From NCBI GenBank assembly GCA_023014485.1, contig JAJOZX010003315.1, forward strand, positions 1-64,000: DNA of 64,000 nucleotides, in the 5' to 3' direction. The stretch comes from Bathynomus jamesi. Taxonomy: Eukaryota; Arthropoda; Malacostraca; Isopoda; Cirolanidae. Under the pieces are notes generated by a model. It ran no database searches. It was not told the DNA's origin and was given only the letters and a program-made list of their open reading frames with translations. Shown here piece by piece: positions 19,342-30,061 of this stretch. Both the position numbers and the translations under genes were made by a program. Positions within the stretch are counted from its first letter, which is position 1. Every line of letters starts with the position of its first letter.

Positions 19342-21407
19342 AAGACGTAAATAATGTCCCCGACGTGGACGATATCGTTCCATTTAGTAGCGAGACTATT
19401 TTGGATGAAATAACTGTTTACGAGGGTGAGATTGCGCATTATATCGATAGGCTAAAAGTTAGCAAGGCTCCAGGCCCTGACGCGCTTTATCCCTGACATT
19501 TCAAAGATTTGAAAGACGTTATCGTAGGCCCCTTAACAAAGATTTTTAATCAGTCACTCGAAACGGGGATTATTCCTGGACTTCAAATTAGCCAACGTCA
19601 CGCCTATTTTTAAAAAAGGCGACCGCACGGTAGCTAGCAATTATAGGCCCATTAGCTTAACGTCAATTGTCAGTAAACTTTTGGAATCCGTAGTTAGGGA
19701 TTGTATCATCGATCACTTAGAAAGTAGAGATTTGATTAATAGTAGTCAGCATGGGTTTCGACGCCATAGATCTTGTTTAACTAATTTGTTAGAATTTTAT
19801 AACGAAATAGTGCGCGAATACGATAGGCATGGAGCGGCTGACGTTATTTATTTAGATTTTAAAAAGGCGTTCGATACAGTTCCGCATAGAAGATTAATTG
19901 CGAAGGTTAAAGCGCACGGTATACGCGGTCAGGTAGGTAACTGGTTAGAGAAATGGCTTCGTGCTAGGAGACAGAGGGTCGTTGTTAATGGTAGTGAATC
20001 GGGGTGGTTGGATGTAGGTAGCGGTGTCCCACAGGGTTCAGTGTTAGGCCCATTGCTATTCGTAATTTACATTAACGACATAGATGTAGGATTGACGAGT
20101 AACGTGTCAAAATTTGCGGACGATACTAAAATATGCAGTAAGGTTGTTAACGAGGACGATAGAAATAGGCTCCAAGACGATGTAAATAGGATTATGGAGT
20201 GGACGGATAAGTGGCAGATGCAATTTAACGTAGACAAATGTAAAGTTTTGCATATAGGTTCTCGTAACAATAATTACACGTACACGATGGATGCAGGGGC
20301 GGATTAACATTTTCTGGGCCTTAGGCTTAGTATGTATGATCGGGCCCTTTTATTCATATACTATAAAAATTTAATTTTCATTGAGGGAGTAATGCATAAT
20401 AGCGCACAAAACAAGAACTACCTAAGGTCAACAATGAAAGACGAAAGGTTGAACTACTTGTCATTGATGCACATCGAGTGGGAGCATTTGCATAAAATTG
20501 ACTGTCAGGATATTATTAATGAATTCGCAGGCAAAAAATGTCGCAAATTACAATTTTAAATATTTCTATTATTATATATGTATTTCAATTTTTATGTATC
20601 TCATTTTCCGAAATAAATACTTTTGTTTGATTGTTTTTTTTTACTTATACACATATTTTTGGCGGGCCCCTAAGACATCCGGGCCTTAGGCTTCAGCCTG
20701 TGCAGCCTATAAGGCTATCCGCCACTGGATGGATGACAGAGTTAGAGAGCGTTGACGAGGAAGTAGATTTAGGCGTACGCGTATCTAAGGATTTAAAAGT
20801 TAGGAACCAGTGCCTGGAGTCTTACGCAAAAGCTAATAAGATGTTAGGCTTCACAGCGCGTAATTTCGAATTTAAATCGAAGGATATTATATTGCCCCTT
20901 TACAAGTCCCTAGTCAGGCCTTATTTAGAATATGCCGTTCAGTTTTGGTGCCCGTATTTGCGTGAGGATATTGATGGTTAGAATTGGTTCAGCGTCGTGC
21001 CACGAAACTGATTCCGTCATTGCGCAACAAGCCTTACGAAGATAGGATTGAAGAGTTAGACTTGCATTCACTCGAAACTAGGAGATTAAGGGGGGAGCTT
21101 ATTGAAGTTTTCAAAATCGTTAATAACATCGATAACGTAAATTTTGACACTGTTCACTTTCGATAATAGCAATACTCGTAATAACGGATTTAAGTTGCGT
21201 GGCAGACGTTTCATTACTAATATCGCTAAAAACTTCTTTATGTTTAAAGTAATTGATAAATGGAATAATCTTCCCGCGTCAGTCGTTAACTCGACCAGCG
21301 TTAATATGTTTAAGAACCGTTTGGATAGGCATTTTAAAAATATTAACGTTGTTCAAAATAAAAAAACAATTAGTAACAGGAGCTCTGGGGATGGTAGTCG
21401 AGGATGA
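19342..21407 (+). pseudogene. CR1 ORF2, reverse transcriptase domain
   Basis: Copies the element RNA at the nick. Motifs in order: [72 protein letters not shown] (catalytic DD), then after the h[33 protein letters not shown] and the C-terminal KWNNLPASVVNS block. The frame breaks around 19495-19590, at the MITE (20294-20727), and near 20980 and 21165. It is inactive as it stands. Confidence 0.85.
20294..20727. mobile_element. hAT-type MITE with 8-bp duplication
   Basis: Starts caggggcggatta and ends atccgccactg, giving short inverted ends. It is flanked by perfect 8-bp direct repeats gatggatg (20286-20293 and 20728-20735). It splits the reverse-transcriptase frame of the CR1 element. No transposase. 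Confidence 0.9.
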
Positions 21408-21880
21408 GTCTGTTGACAATTAATGCCAGCTTGTGACATGCCAGCGTGTGATGCCAGCAATAAAAAAAAATTAAACACGAACGTAGATGTAGTTCGTAGA
21501 GTAAACTAACCCACTTCTTGTTTTACTTATGTACTTTTTTTTTCTTATCCTCTCCTTACTTGCATGTCTGTAGTTTGCATGGTATGACAGTGAGTTAAGA
21601 CTGTTTGCCTGGTTTGTCAGTGTTCTTATTTTACTTTTTTTTCATCTTTCACCCCTTTCCTATTCTCTTCGACTATTTTTCTAACTTGTCGGCAGTGGCC
21701 GGCGGATGATGATGGTGAGTCTTTTTTCTCTTTTTCTGAATGAATGTTAATCCACGAGTTGTTGGTGTTGCTACTTACTTAACCCCTTCTTCTCTTCTCT
21801 TAACCCCTACTCTTTCCTTTCTCTCGGGCTAACCTTAGAGTGGATCTTAGGGTCTTTGTTAGCCTTAGCTTCTGTAGATC

Positions 21881-23612
21881 ATCAAAAACATTAAGAATTC
21901 GAAGGCTACTGGACCAGACAACATATCTCACATACACCTTAAACACTTGGGCCCAAAGGGAATACTAGCTCTCACAAATATCAGCACATATTCATACTAA
22001 CACTGTATTATTCCTGACACATGGAAACAAGGTAAAATTATTACATTACTCAAACCAAACAAATATCCAACAGAACCAGCTTCCTATAGACTCATTACTT
22101 TACTATGCACACCTTCCACAGTAACAGAAAGACTAATCTTACAAATCACCAACCCACACATACCACTACCGCATGCTCAACATGGATTCAGACCTCACCA
22201 CTCAACCACGACATTACTCACTAACCTCACGCAGCACATCATGGATGGCATTAACTCCAGACGACCAGCTCAACGTACACTATTAGCAACAATAGACATT
22301 AGTAAAGCATTTGATGCTATCCCACGCTTCCCTCTCATAAACAAAATACTCAACACAAACATGCACAATAACACTAAAAGATGGCTGAGCAACTATCTTT
22401 CAGGGAGATACTCACATGTCATGTTTAATGGCAAGTCATCCAAAAACAAGCTTTTTCCGAACGGAGTCCCTCAAGGCTCTGTTCTCTCACCAACACTCTT
22501 CAACTTATCTATGGGTGTTGGAATGTCATGCATGTATAACAAGCTTACCTTATCATCATATGCAGATGACATCACTCTAACATCCACCCACAACAACATC
22601 GACACCGCTACAAATAACCTACAAACATACATAAACAGTATACAAGACTGGCTCACACAAAATAGACTCAAAGTAGCGCCCACAAAATCAACCATCACCT
22701 TGCTTACAAGCAACACAAAAGAACACCAGTTAACTCCACAGATTACACTAAACAACACCAACATTCCACACACTCACAGGACCAAAATACTTGGGATCAC
22801 ATACAACACATCATTATCTTTTGCAAACCACATTCAGGACATTAAAAACAAGTGTACGTCAAGACTTAACACGCTTAGGGTACTAACAGGCACAAACTTT
22901 GGACACCAGCAGGAAACAACATCACTCATATACAAACAATATATTCGCTCAGTTATGGACTATGCTAGCCCATGCTGGGCACTCATTATCTCAAACAGAC
23001 ACAAACACCTTACAGACAATACAAAACAACGCACTTCGTATCATTACAAGATGCACTCAAACAACACCAATAGAACACCTGCACACAGAAACAAAAATAC
23101 TGAAAGTTAGGGAACATTTAGACATGAGAGGAACACAATTCATGGCAGCAGCGACAACTAACCCACAACACTCTTGCCACTACATGTACAATCATGCACC
23201 GACACCTCGCACCATTAAGGTAACACCAGAGAGACAGTATAACCAAATACTCCATTCCATACCACGCCTCACAGACATCACACAGTACAGAAAACACATA
23301 CACACACACCTAACCCATAAAGCACTGACACGACTCGGTCTGAATGCGGTCCTAGATGCGAAGCCGCCACCCATTAACAGGTCAGAGATCAGCCTGAGCA
23401 GATCGGATCGAGTTAACTTAGCACGATTCCGATGTGGACATCACCCCAACTTACGGACATATAAACACAGACTGGACAACGCCACAGACGACACCTGCTA
23501 CCTATGCCAGGACATACCACAAACAATTGAACACATTATGACAGACTGTACCGCTCTAGCACAACAACGAACACAACACAACATCACTAGTGCGCTGAAC
23601 CTCGGTTTTTTT
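21881..23612 (+). pseudogene. LINE copy 1, reverse-transcriptase part
   Basis: Resumes after the CR1 insertion with [20 protein letters not shown], then a PASYRLITLLCT block, [47 protein letters not shown] and [13 protein letters not shown] (catalytic DD). The C-terminal half has [19 protein letters not shown], a CCHC-like finger. Frames change near 22950. The copy ends around 23612, before the terminal (AAC)n tail seen in copy 2. The clade (I/RTE-like) is not settled. Confidence 0.8.
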
Positions 23613-23799
23613 TGTAGTTTTATTTTCAAGTAAACACGGGGCAAATGAGTAGCATTTCTGAATAAAGCACATGAAAACACACCCTAATAACTAAATTTCG
23701 CTACCGTTGTTGCTAACCTAACCTAACCTAAATGAAGAGATTTCGAAAAAAAATAAATCGTTAAACTAACGAAAATATGACAACCTAAACAATCGTCAA

Positions 23800-23860
23800 G
23801 GGTGTACACTTGACCTAACCGGGCATTCAGTTGACCTAACCGGGCATTCAGTTGACCTAA
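23800..23860. repeat. Short tandem repeat, cagttgacctaaccgggcatt
   Basis: Two and a half copies of a 23-bp unit within cctaacc-rich sequence. A related stretch is at 32755-32830 (acctaaccaatcgtcaaggg-type). Confidence 0.7.
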
Positions 23861-23915
23861 CGTTGATATACTGTACCTAACCAATCACCATACTACCGAA
23901 TTCTAACATAAAAAA

Positions 23916-24314
23916 TTATGAACTCGAGGTGGGGCTATTTTGCGGCGCTAACTGTAGGTATTGCTCACAGTAGGATTGGGAAAAATGTTTTCGGAGGAAA
24001 ACGCTTATGAAAGCTAGATTAACACTTGCCGGAATGTGTGACTTCGCTAGCCACGTGCCCTTGAAGAGAGATATTGAGCCGGTAAATTTGCACGGAAACA
24101 AACTCCTCTGCTTGTTTTTTGGAAATTTGCGTTTACACACGAAAACGTCTCGGTCACTACGGAAATAAAGGGACTGGGAACACTCTGGACAGTTTCGCGT
24201 ACGGGGAACGACACCGTGTTCTTGAAAAATGTAAACCGCTCGTGAATCGTCTCCTAAAATTTTCAACACTTCAACGTAGCCTAGGTCACAACTTTCCCAA
24301 ATCTCACTGCACAT
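23916..24314 (-). pseudogene. ISXO2/Merlin-like transposase N-terminal fragment
   Basis: Minus-strand 132-residue frame with a zinc ribbon: TRNCPECSQSLYFRSDRDVF (first C pair) followed by VCKRKF and FPCKF, then GTWLAKSHIPASVNLAFISV. This C-x2-C ... C ... C, G-T/S-F/W, S-x-I/L arrangement is the start of ISXO2-like (Merlin) transposases. The frame then runs into the element's inverted repeat, so the catalytic DDE part is missing. Confidence 0.45.
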
Positions 24315-24417
24315 GTTTACGCGACAAAAATTAAAAATGAAATAAAGACCTCAGCTGTATCAAAGGCCGAGGTTATTCCGTGACTAAACGGTCGGGGAAA
24401 AAAAACTTGATAAGTTC

Positions 24418-24545
24418 TTTAAAATTCCTAATTAGCTGTCATTGATTCATTAAGGCGTGGTTGTTTTTGAGTGTTTAATAACTTTAAAATTCCTAATTAG
24501 CTGTCATTGGTTCATTAAGGCGTGGTTGTTTTTGAGTGTTTAATA
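24418..24545. repeat. 64-bp unit in two tandem copies
   Basis: taaaattcctaattagctgt through gttgtttttgagtgtttaata occurs twice in direct succession with one base difference (gattcatt versus ggttcatt). Confidence 0.9.
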
Positions 24546-24792
24546 GCCTACTATTGGTTGAAAAAAGGTGCACTGTGATTGGTCGTCCACACATTTCCAG
24601 AAAATTGTCTGAGAGCGAGGATGTCTTATGCCTGCTGGCAGGTCGCGAAACAAAAAAATGGTTAAAACTTAAAAAATCAATAACTTCGTTAATTTTTGAG
24701 TCTGGCTTTCAACAAATTTATTCTATTGCTGTATACTACCGAATGCTAACATAAAAAATTATGAACTCGAGGTGGGGCTATTTGCTGCATAT

Positions 24793-25160
24793 TAACCCAC
24801 CAATCAACCGGGGAAGTACTCCGAAGGTGGGTGGGCGTTAGACAAAAGACAGGGAGTGCTAGAATTCCCGGTTCTCCTGTCACTATCCTCTTTATTTGGT
24901 CTTTTTCCGTGTCTCATCTATTCTGTGAGTAGCCCAGCATGCTCTCTCACACACACATACTTCTCCCTCTATTCTTCATTGCATATACAGTACATGTATT
25001 TTACACACTACACAATCTTTTCAAAGTTCCGTTAAAAAAATAAGAATAAAATGGCATCGTGGGCCTCAGAGACCTTGATTTTGGCTCTCTCCTCCTGATA
25101 AGAGGGGACATTCTTTATGCCCTTGCCCCCTCCTTTCTCCATAAAAATAAATCTAACTGA
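24793..25160 (+). repeat. LINE 3' UTR without coding sequence, copy 1
   Basis: Shares with 55513-55880 the blocks ggtactccg / cttattccgtgtctcatct / tacattttacacactacac and the end ccttgattttggctctctcc ... ttgccccctcctttct. The end block is the same as that following the LINE ORFs at 27690 and 52100, so it is a 5'-truncated LINE or a SINE using the LINE tail. Confidence 0.7.
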
Positions 25161-26340
25161 ACTATACATCGATATTTAAATTATAAGAAGCAACTAGGTA
25201 CCGTAAGATATTTTTCATACAGAGGCCGTGGCCTGTTCAAAATGTATTCAGATAAGACAGCAGCAGAATGACAACAAAGGACAAGTACGTGTAAGCTGCC
25301 TAAACCTAGGCCTAAACGTCTAAAAAATGACCACTAAATTATGTTCTGGTGAGATAAAAATATAGCTAATGCTAAACTTAACCCTTTTATCAACATATCT
25401 TTCCACGCTTTTGATTTTAAGAGGCTTAAAATATTATGCGAACTAACACTGCATAAAACTCTTTATTCACAACTTTTGTAACAGTTTAGCTGAGCATCTT
25501 AGCCTTGGCTAATTTTAACTGTGAGCAGAACTTTCAATTGGAAATACGACCAAATTTCAAAGAGAAATATTGAAGTCCTTCTACATTAACTTGGACTAGA
25601 CTAATTAGTTTTAGACAAGCGTCTATCCTAAATATGTTAAACAAGTGTTAAACAGGCCTAAATTGCTACTAAGTAGATACTATTTAATTAACTAGGCCTA
25701 GGAGTCTAATGCTATAATTTTTATTCTGATTTGGCTCTCCTCTTTCTCTTTCGGAGAGGGGGGGGCATTCGCCCTTGGCCCCTCCATCCTGTATAAAAAA
25801 GTTTAGGTGAAAAAGTAAACTATGTTAAGCCTAAAAAACCTAAATCCCTCCACGTTTCTACAAAAGGCTAATATTAAGTTTCGGAGACACCAGACTTCGG
25901 TGATCCGCCCATTTCATGTATCAGACCAATCAGAGTGAGACTCACGTCAGGTTAGGTTACACTAGATTAGGTGGTCGTTTTAGGTTGGTTAGTTATTTCC
26001 CACGTGACCAACTTTCGGCTAATCAGAGGTTCACAAAAGTGGGTAGTGCCCCTGAAACTTGATATTTACCCTACAAAATTTCACACTTTCTGCGAAACGC
26101 AGAAAAGCCAGTTGCTCAATAAATTTACAAAATAACATCCATCAAAATTTTGATCTTCATATCCGCGGACAGTTGGTCAAAATTTGTGAAGTTGCAATTA
26201 AAATATAAATATTTCATGAGCTTAAAGTAAATAGTAAACTCTGAAGTTTTCTAGTAATATTTCATATGAATTTACATATTATAAACATATTGTAAACTCT
26301 TTCGTCTGTCTTTCATGTGGTACTTTTCCTTCATTTTGAA
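25160..26340. other. Non-coding stretch with a short LINE 3' fragment
   Basis: Contains another copy of the LINE 3' end at about 25725-25810 (ttggctctcctctttctctt ... cattcgcccttggcccctcc). The remainder, including gttaggttacactagattagg near 25950, is AT-rich with no recognisable gene. Confidence 0.55.
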
Positions 26341-26349
26341 AGTTCGTTT

Positions 26350-27790
26350 TCATACAGCCTGTCCCAAAGAAGGGTGACCGTTCTCAACCCTCCAACTATC
26401 GTTCAACTGCTTTGATTTCTTACCTTTCTAAAGTTTCTGAATCTATCCTTAATAGGAAGATTCTTAAACACCTCTCTTCTCACAATCTTCTTTCAGATCG
26501 TCAGTACGAGTTCCGCAAGGGACGTTCTATTAGCGATCTTTTTGCACGTCTCTCTGACTCTTGGTCATCATCCTTTCGGGATTTCGGTGAAACATTTGCT
26601 ATTGCACTGGACATATCAAAAGCTTCTGATAGGGTCTGGCACACTGGCACAAATCTTAAATTTCCAAACTGCCCTCCTTCAGTCTCTATCCTTCAATCTG
26701 TGCCTTCATCTCTAATTTCCTTTCTGGCCGATCTATAGCTGCGGTTGTAGATGACCACTACCCTACTCCAAAAGCTCCTCAGGGCCCTGTCCTATCGCCC
26801 ACTCCTTTCCTTTCATTTATCAATGATCTATTAAGTCGCACTTCGTGTCCTATCCACTCCTATGCCAACGATTACACTCTTCACTTCTCTACCAATTTCA
26901 CAAAGCATCCTTCTCAACAGTTATTCCATGCTTCGCGTAGGACGGCTATGGTGTGCCTGATCTCTGATCTTTCCACTATCTCTGATTAGGGTAGAGAAAA
27001 ATCATGTTGCTTTCAGTGCCTCAAAAACTCGGTTTCTTCATCTGTCTCCTCGTCGCAATCTTCCACACGACTATCCCTTCCTTCAACAATACACAACTTA
27101 ATCCTTCCCCTTCTCTTAACATTCTTAGCGTTTCCTTCTCTCGTGATCTTTCCCGGAAACACCACGTATACTCTCTTTCCAAAACAACTTCTAAGAGGTT
27201 AGGTGCGCTGTATCGTCTCCGTGGTTTCTCCATCCCCGCTCAGTTGCTCTCTCTATACATGGGTCTTTGTCCGCCCCTGTATGGAGTACGGTTTTCATGT
27301 ATGGGGTGGCTCAACCCACACAGTTGTACTTGATCTGGTGGAATCAAAGGCTTTTCGTCTCATCAACTCCCCGCCTCTTACTGACTGTCTTCAATCCCTC
27401 TCTCTTCGCCACAATATTGCCTCTCTCTCTCTTTACTATCGCTATTATAACGGACACTGCTCTTCTGAACTCTAACTGCAAGCCTCATCCTTCAAGTTGA
27501 GCACGCAGCACCAGACTTTCGACACATTCTCATTCCTTTTCTGTCAAACTCTCTAACGCAAAGATTAATCGATATTTTCAATCTTTCATCTACTCAACCG
27601 GTGAACTCTGGAACAATCTTCCTCAATCCATCTTTTCCCCCTGTCTATGATTTACAATCTTTCAAACGCAGAGTGCCTAGGCATCTCGAAAACCCTGGAC
27701 CTTAATTTTGGCTCTCTTCTTCCTCAATGGGAGGGGCCGTTTTAGCTGGCATTCGCCCTTGTCTTCTTCTTCCTGCATAAAAAAAAATCC
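26350..27790 (+). pseudogene. Jockey/RTE-like LINE reverse transcriptase with 3' end
   Basis: Frames give VPKKGDRSQPSNYRSTALIS, HNLLSDRQYEFRKGRS, FAIALDISKASDRVW (motif A), a PVLSPT-like block, SYANDYTLHF at the YADD position (second base changed, so the catalytic D is lost), KTTSKRLGALYRLRGFS and the C-terminal TGELWNNLPQSIFPP. There are at least five frame breaks. The 3' UTR (tggaccttaattttggctct onward) is the one found alone at 24793, 25725, 49356 and 55513. Confidence 0.8.
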
Positions 27791-28090
27791 GAACGCGTTA
27801 GACTTACCAGATAGGGAATGGCTTTGCGTATGAAGCATATATAGCCTTACACCCATAAGTGAACAAATTTAATGGCGGAAAATGTTTTGTATAGTGCAAG
27901 GAATACTAAGAGTATATGCTATATTTTAAACAGTATTTTAAATACTAAACTACTCTGCAACAAATTACGATGTAAACCAGTGCAAAGAATTTTTGTTTTA
28001 ATTTTTAACTGACTTATATTCAAAGTTATTAAGCTTAGGTATATAGGCCTACTTACTGAAATTAAGCCCTATTAGGCTAGACCTGTCACG
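27791..28090. other. No gene seen
   Basis: AT-rich sequence between a LINE 3' end and a 5S-derived SINE. Confidence 0.5.
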
Positions 28091-28094
28091 AAGT

Positions 28095-28335
28095 GTGGGC
28101 TACGTCGTAACCAATGTCGTAACACCGCTTTCCGTTGATCAACGAAGTTAAGCCATATTGGATCGGAGAATAATTGGATGGGAGATCGTCCAATGTGTCC
28201 AGACTATGTAGCAACTCGTAATTCGGACCCCACGTAAAGCTGTAGGTTCCCTCTTTCATATGACCTTAGGTGTGGCGAAGGAGGTTAAACAACCCCATCA
28301 TTACATTTCGTGTGAAGCGTTCAAACTGATACGGC
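28095..28335 (+). mobile_element. 5S rRNA-derived SINE, copy 1
   Basis: The first 110 bp match the internal promoter layout of a 5S rRNA gene: gatcaacgaagttaagcc (box A), an intermediate element around ggatcggagaa, and ttggatgggagatcg (box C). A conserved tail follows (aaagctgtaggttccctct, catatgacctt). It has multiple mismatches to 5S, so it is not a functional rRNA gene. Other copies are at 31708 and 58215. Confidence 0.8.
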
Positions 28336-28689
28336 CCAACATTGATAATTCGTAATATAAGCCCAGGGTAAACTTCTATTAGGTTTGTACATCAACTTGC
28401 CGTAGGCCCTACATTTCATTATAATATTAAACAACAACGTAAATAACTATCTCATGACTATTACAAGAAGTAGGAGAAGGTCTGTTGAATTTTTGTGTAC
28501 ATATTTAGGAGTCCATATAAATGACTTGCATTCTTCAGTTCTCTTCATTATGTTTGATGTCGTTGGGTATGAACTTCCAAAGCTACTGTGCACAAGAATC
28601 CAACAGAGCCTCTTTCCCTACGTCGCTCTGTAAACAGTTACGTACAATGTTACCAGATAACTATTAAAAAAAAAAACCACCTACAATTC

Positions 28690-29023
28690 CTTCCATTTCC
28701 TGTTTAAATGAAAAAAAATGACCCACAATGTTTCAATCATTTTCCAGTCGGTCAATAAATTTACAAAATAAAGGGGGATGGGGGTAATGGGGGATGAGGT
28801 GGGGATAATGGGGAGAGGAGTAGGGGTAATGGGGAGAGGGGTGGGGGTAATGGGGAGGGGTTATGCAACAAGGGGGTGGGGTTAGCCCCCCAAGTTGCAT
28901 AAAGGGGGGTGAGCGAGAGTGACCTTCCCCCAAAGGGGTAACCCTAACGTGTTCTCGCCGTAGGCAAGTTTGCAAAGCACAAGGCCCACCCGTCGGGCAA
29001 GGAGCCGAAGGCTCTATAATATT

Positions 29024-29025
<2 letters not shown>
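28690..29025. repeat. G-rich repeat module, copy 1
   Basis: Starts atgacccacaatgtttcaa, has ggggtaatggggag-type minisatellite, the palindromic block gttagccccccaagttgcat, and ends accctaacgtgttctcgccg / taggcaagtttgc / ggagccgaaggctct. A second copy is at 57045-57420 and the central part lies inside the Helitron at 32172-32552. Confidence 0.75.
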
Positions 29026-29054
<29 letters not shown>

Positions 29055-29055
<1 letters not shown>

Positions 29056-29202
29056 GTGCAGTGGTTAGCATATCCGACCGGCAATTGGATGATCCCGGGT
29101 TCGATTCCTGGGAGGTACCCCATTTTTCATTTGCTCGTTCTCCCTCCTCATCTTGTGCGGAACGCTCTTCTACACAAGCGTCGTTCTTTACATTAATTAT
29201 AC
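29055..29202 (+). mobile_element. tRNA-derived SINE, 5' part (split copy)
   Basis: The head has pol III boxes: A-like tggttagcatatcc and B gggttcgattcc. The body reads ctccctcctcatcttgtgcg ... caagcgtcgttctttac. The 3' piece (attatactgtgtgctgtttg) is displaced to 29634-29665 by a MITE. An inverted pair of the same SINE is at 40066-40451. Confidence 0.75.
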
Positions 29203-29633
29203 GGTGCTCCTTAAGTATGCGCTCTACCGGACTTTTTTGACTTAAGTATGCAATCTACCCATGATAATAACCGTATCACAGCGCATTAAAGGATTAACAT
29301 GTAGGTAAATGGTTATTGAAAAGGTACAGGTGGTTAGGTTAGGTTAGGTTAGGTCAGGTCAGGAGATTAATGAGAAAAAACTCGCAAGATTTGTTCCCCG
29401 ATTTTTTAAATGACATTCGTTCTGTATATCGCTAGTTACATTTTCTCTTAAATTGATAAGCTGAAATTATGCATCAATTATGGATTTAATTATTGTAATA
29501 TGTAATTTCATAATTTCAAAAACAAATATAATAATAAAAAAAAAATCACGACTAAAAATGTAGAATCTTTTCCCATAAAATTTTGCTGCGTAGATCACGG
29601 TTTTTGTGGTAGAGCGCATACTTAAGGAGTACC
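29203..29633. mobile_element. 431-bp MITE with perfect 8-bp duplication
   Basis: The inverted ends ggtgctccttaagtatgcgc and, at the right, the complement of ggtactccttaagtatgcgc extend about 26 bp. Perfect 8-bp direct repeats aattatac flank it (29195-29202 and 29634-29641). It interrupts a tRNA-derived SINE. Superfamily not assigned. The 8-bp duplication and GG start would fit Merlin or hAT-like groups. Confidence 0.9.
29331..29358. repeat. Interstitial (TTAGG)n tract
   Basis: Four to five TTAGG units inside the MITE. This is the arthropod telomere motif, here only a short internal stretch. Confidence 0.75.
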
Positions 29634-29665
29634 AATTATACTGTGTGCTGTTTGCAGTTAATATA
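29634..29665 (+). mobile_element. tRNA-derived SINE, 3' part (split copy)
   Basis: Continues the SINE at 29055-29202 after the MITE and ends in (TA)n, as the copies at 40066-40451 do. Confidence 0.65.
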
Positions 29666-29677
29666 TATATATATATA

Positions 29678-29903
29678 CAGGGTGATTTAAAAGTCAGGTT
29701 ACATAGGGAAATACTGTATTATGTAATGATACAGGGGAATAGTCACATCACATGTTCGATATGGCCACCGTTAACGGCAATGCACTTGTGCAACCAGCTA
29801 GGAATATCACATCAATGCGCTTCTCCTTCGATAACATCTCATAACTCATTTACCTGCAAAGAAACAGAAAAGCCCTATGTAGCCTGACTTTTGAATCACC
29901 CTG
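29678..29903. mobile_element. Tc1/mariner-type MITE, 226 bp
   Basis: Inverted ends cagggtgatttaaaagtcag and the complement ctgacttttgaatcaccctg. It is inserted at a TA within a (TA)n microsatellite. No ORF. Confidence 0.85.
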
Positions 29904-30061
29904 TGAGGTGATGCTGATTAATTTAGTGCTAATGATTAATTGATGTAATGATTGATTGTTAATGACAGGCTGGGTCAATAATTTATGATGTCCTACGGTA
30001 TCACCGGTTTGAAGGTGGCTAATGGAGTAGGCCTACTATAATTACTTCTGAGTGACACGAA

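Larger units (their letters stand above)
17019..21880 (+). mobile_element. CR1-clade LINE, near full length, inserted in another LINE
   Basis: About 4.86 kb with the CR1 layout: 5' UTR, ORF1 with Cys motif and SGNH esterase, and ORF2 with endonuclease and reverse transcriptase. The 3' UTR has a repeated tgccagc motif. The boundaries are set by comparison with the uninterrupted host LINE at 44120-44170 (accaacatctcaaaaacatt). Codon frames are broken in several places but divergence looks modest. Confidence 0.8.
16256..24791. mobile_element. Outer inverted-repeat element holding a nested stack of retroelements
   Basis: The left end, from 16256, reads gcagcaaatagccccacctc. The right end (24763-24791) is its inverted complement ending ctatttgctgcatatt. 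A longer shared arm (ttagttattagggtgtgttt followed by catgtgctt and gccactcatttgcccc-type sequence) is at 16295-16360 and inverted at 23634-23700. A second copy of the right end lies at 23898-23941. An ISXO2-like transposase remnant at 23916-24314 may be its own gene. Everything from about 16385 to 23612 was inserted later. Confidence 0.55.

Noticed and set aside
22471..22773. Minus-strand Cys/Val-rich ORFs opposite the LINE (also 44766, 16440, 43698)
   Set aside because: Antisense shadows of the A/C-rich plus-strand LINE. They recur in both LINE copies because the sense sequence recurs.
28095..28205. Functional 5S rRNA gene
   Set aside because: Boxes are recognisable but many bases differ from any 5S, and the unit continues into a shared SINE tail.
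29331..29358. Telomere or telomere-proximal location
   Set aside because: Only four or five TTAGG units, inside a MITE. Other ttaggtt-rich stretches lack strict periodicity.
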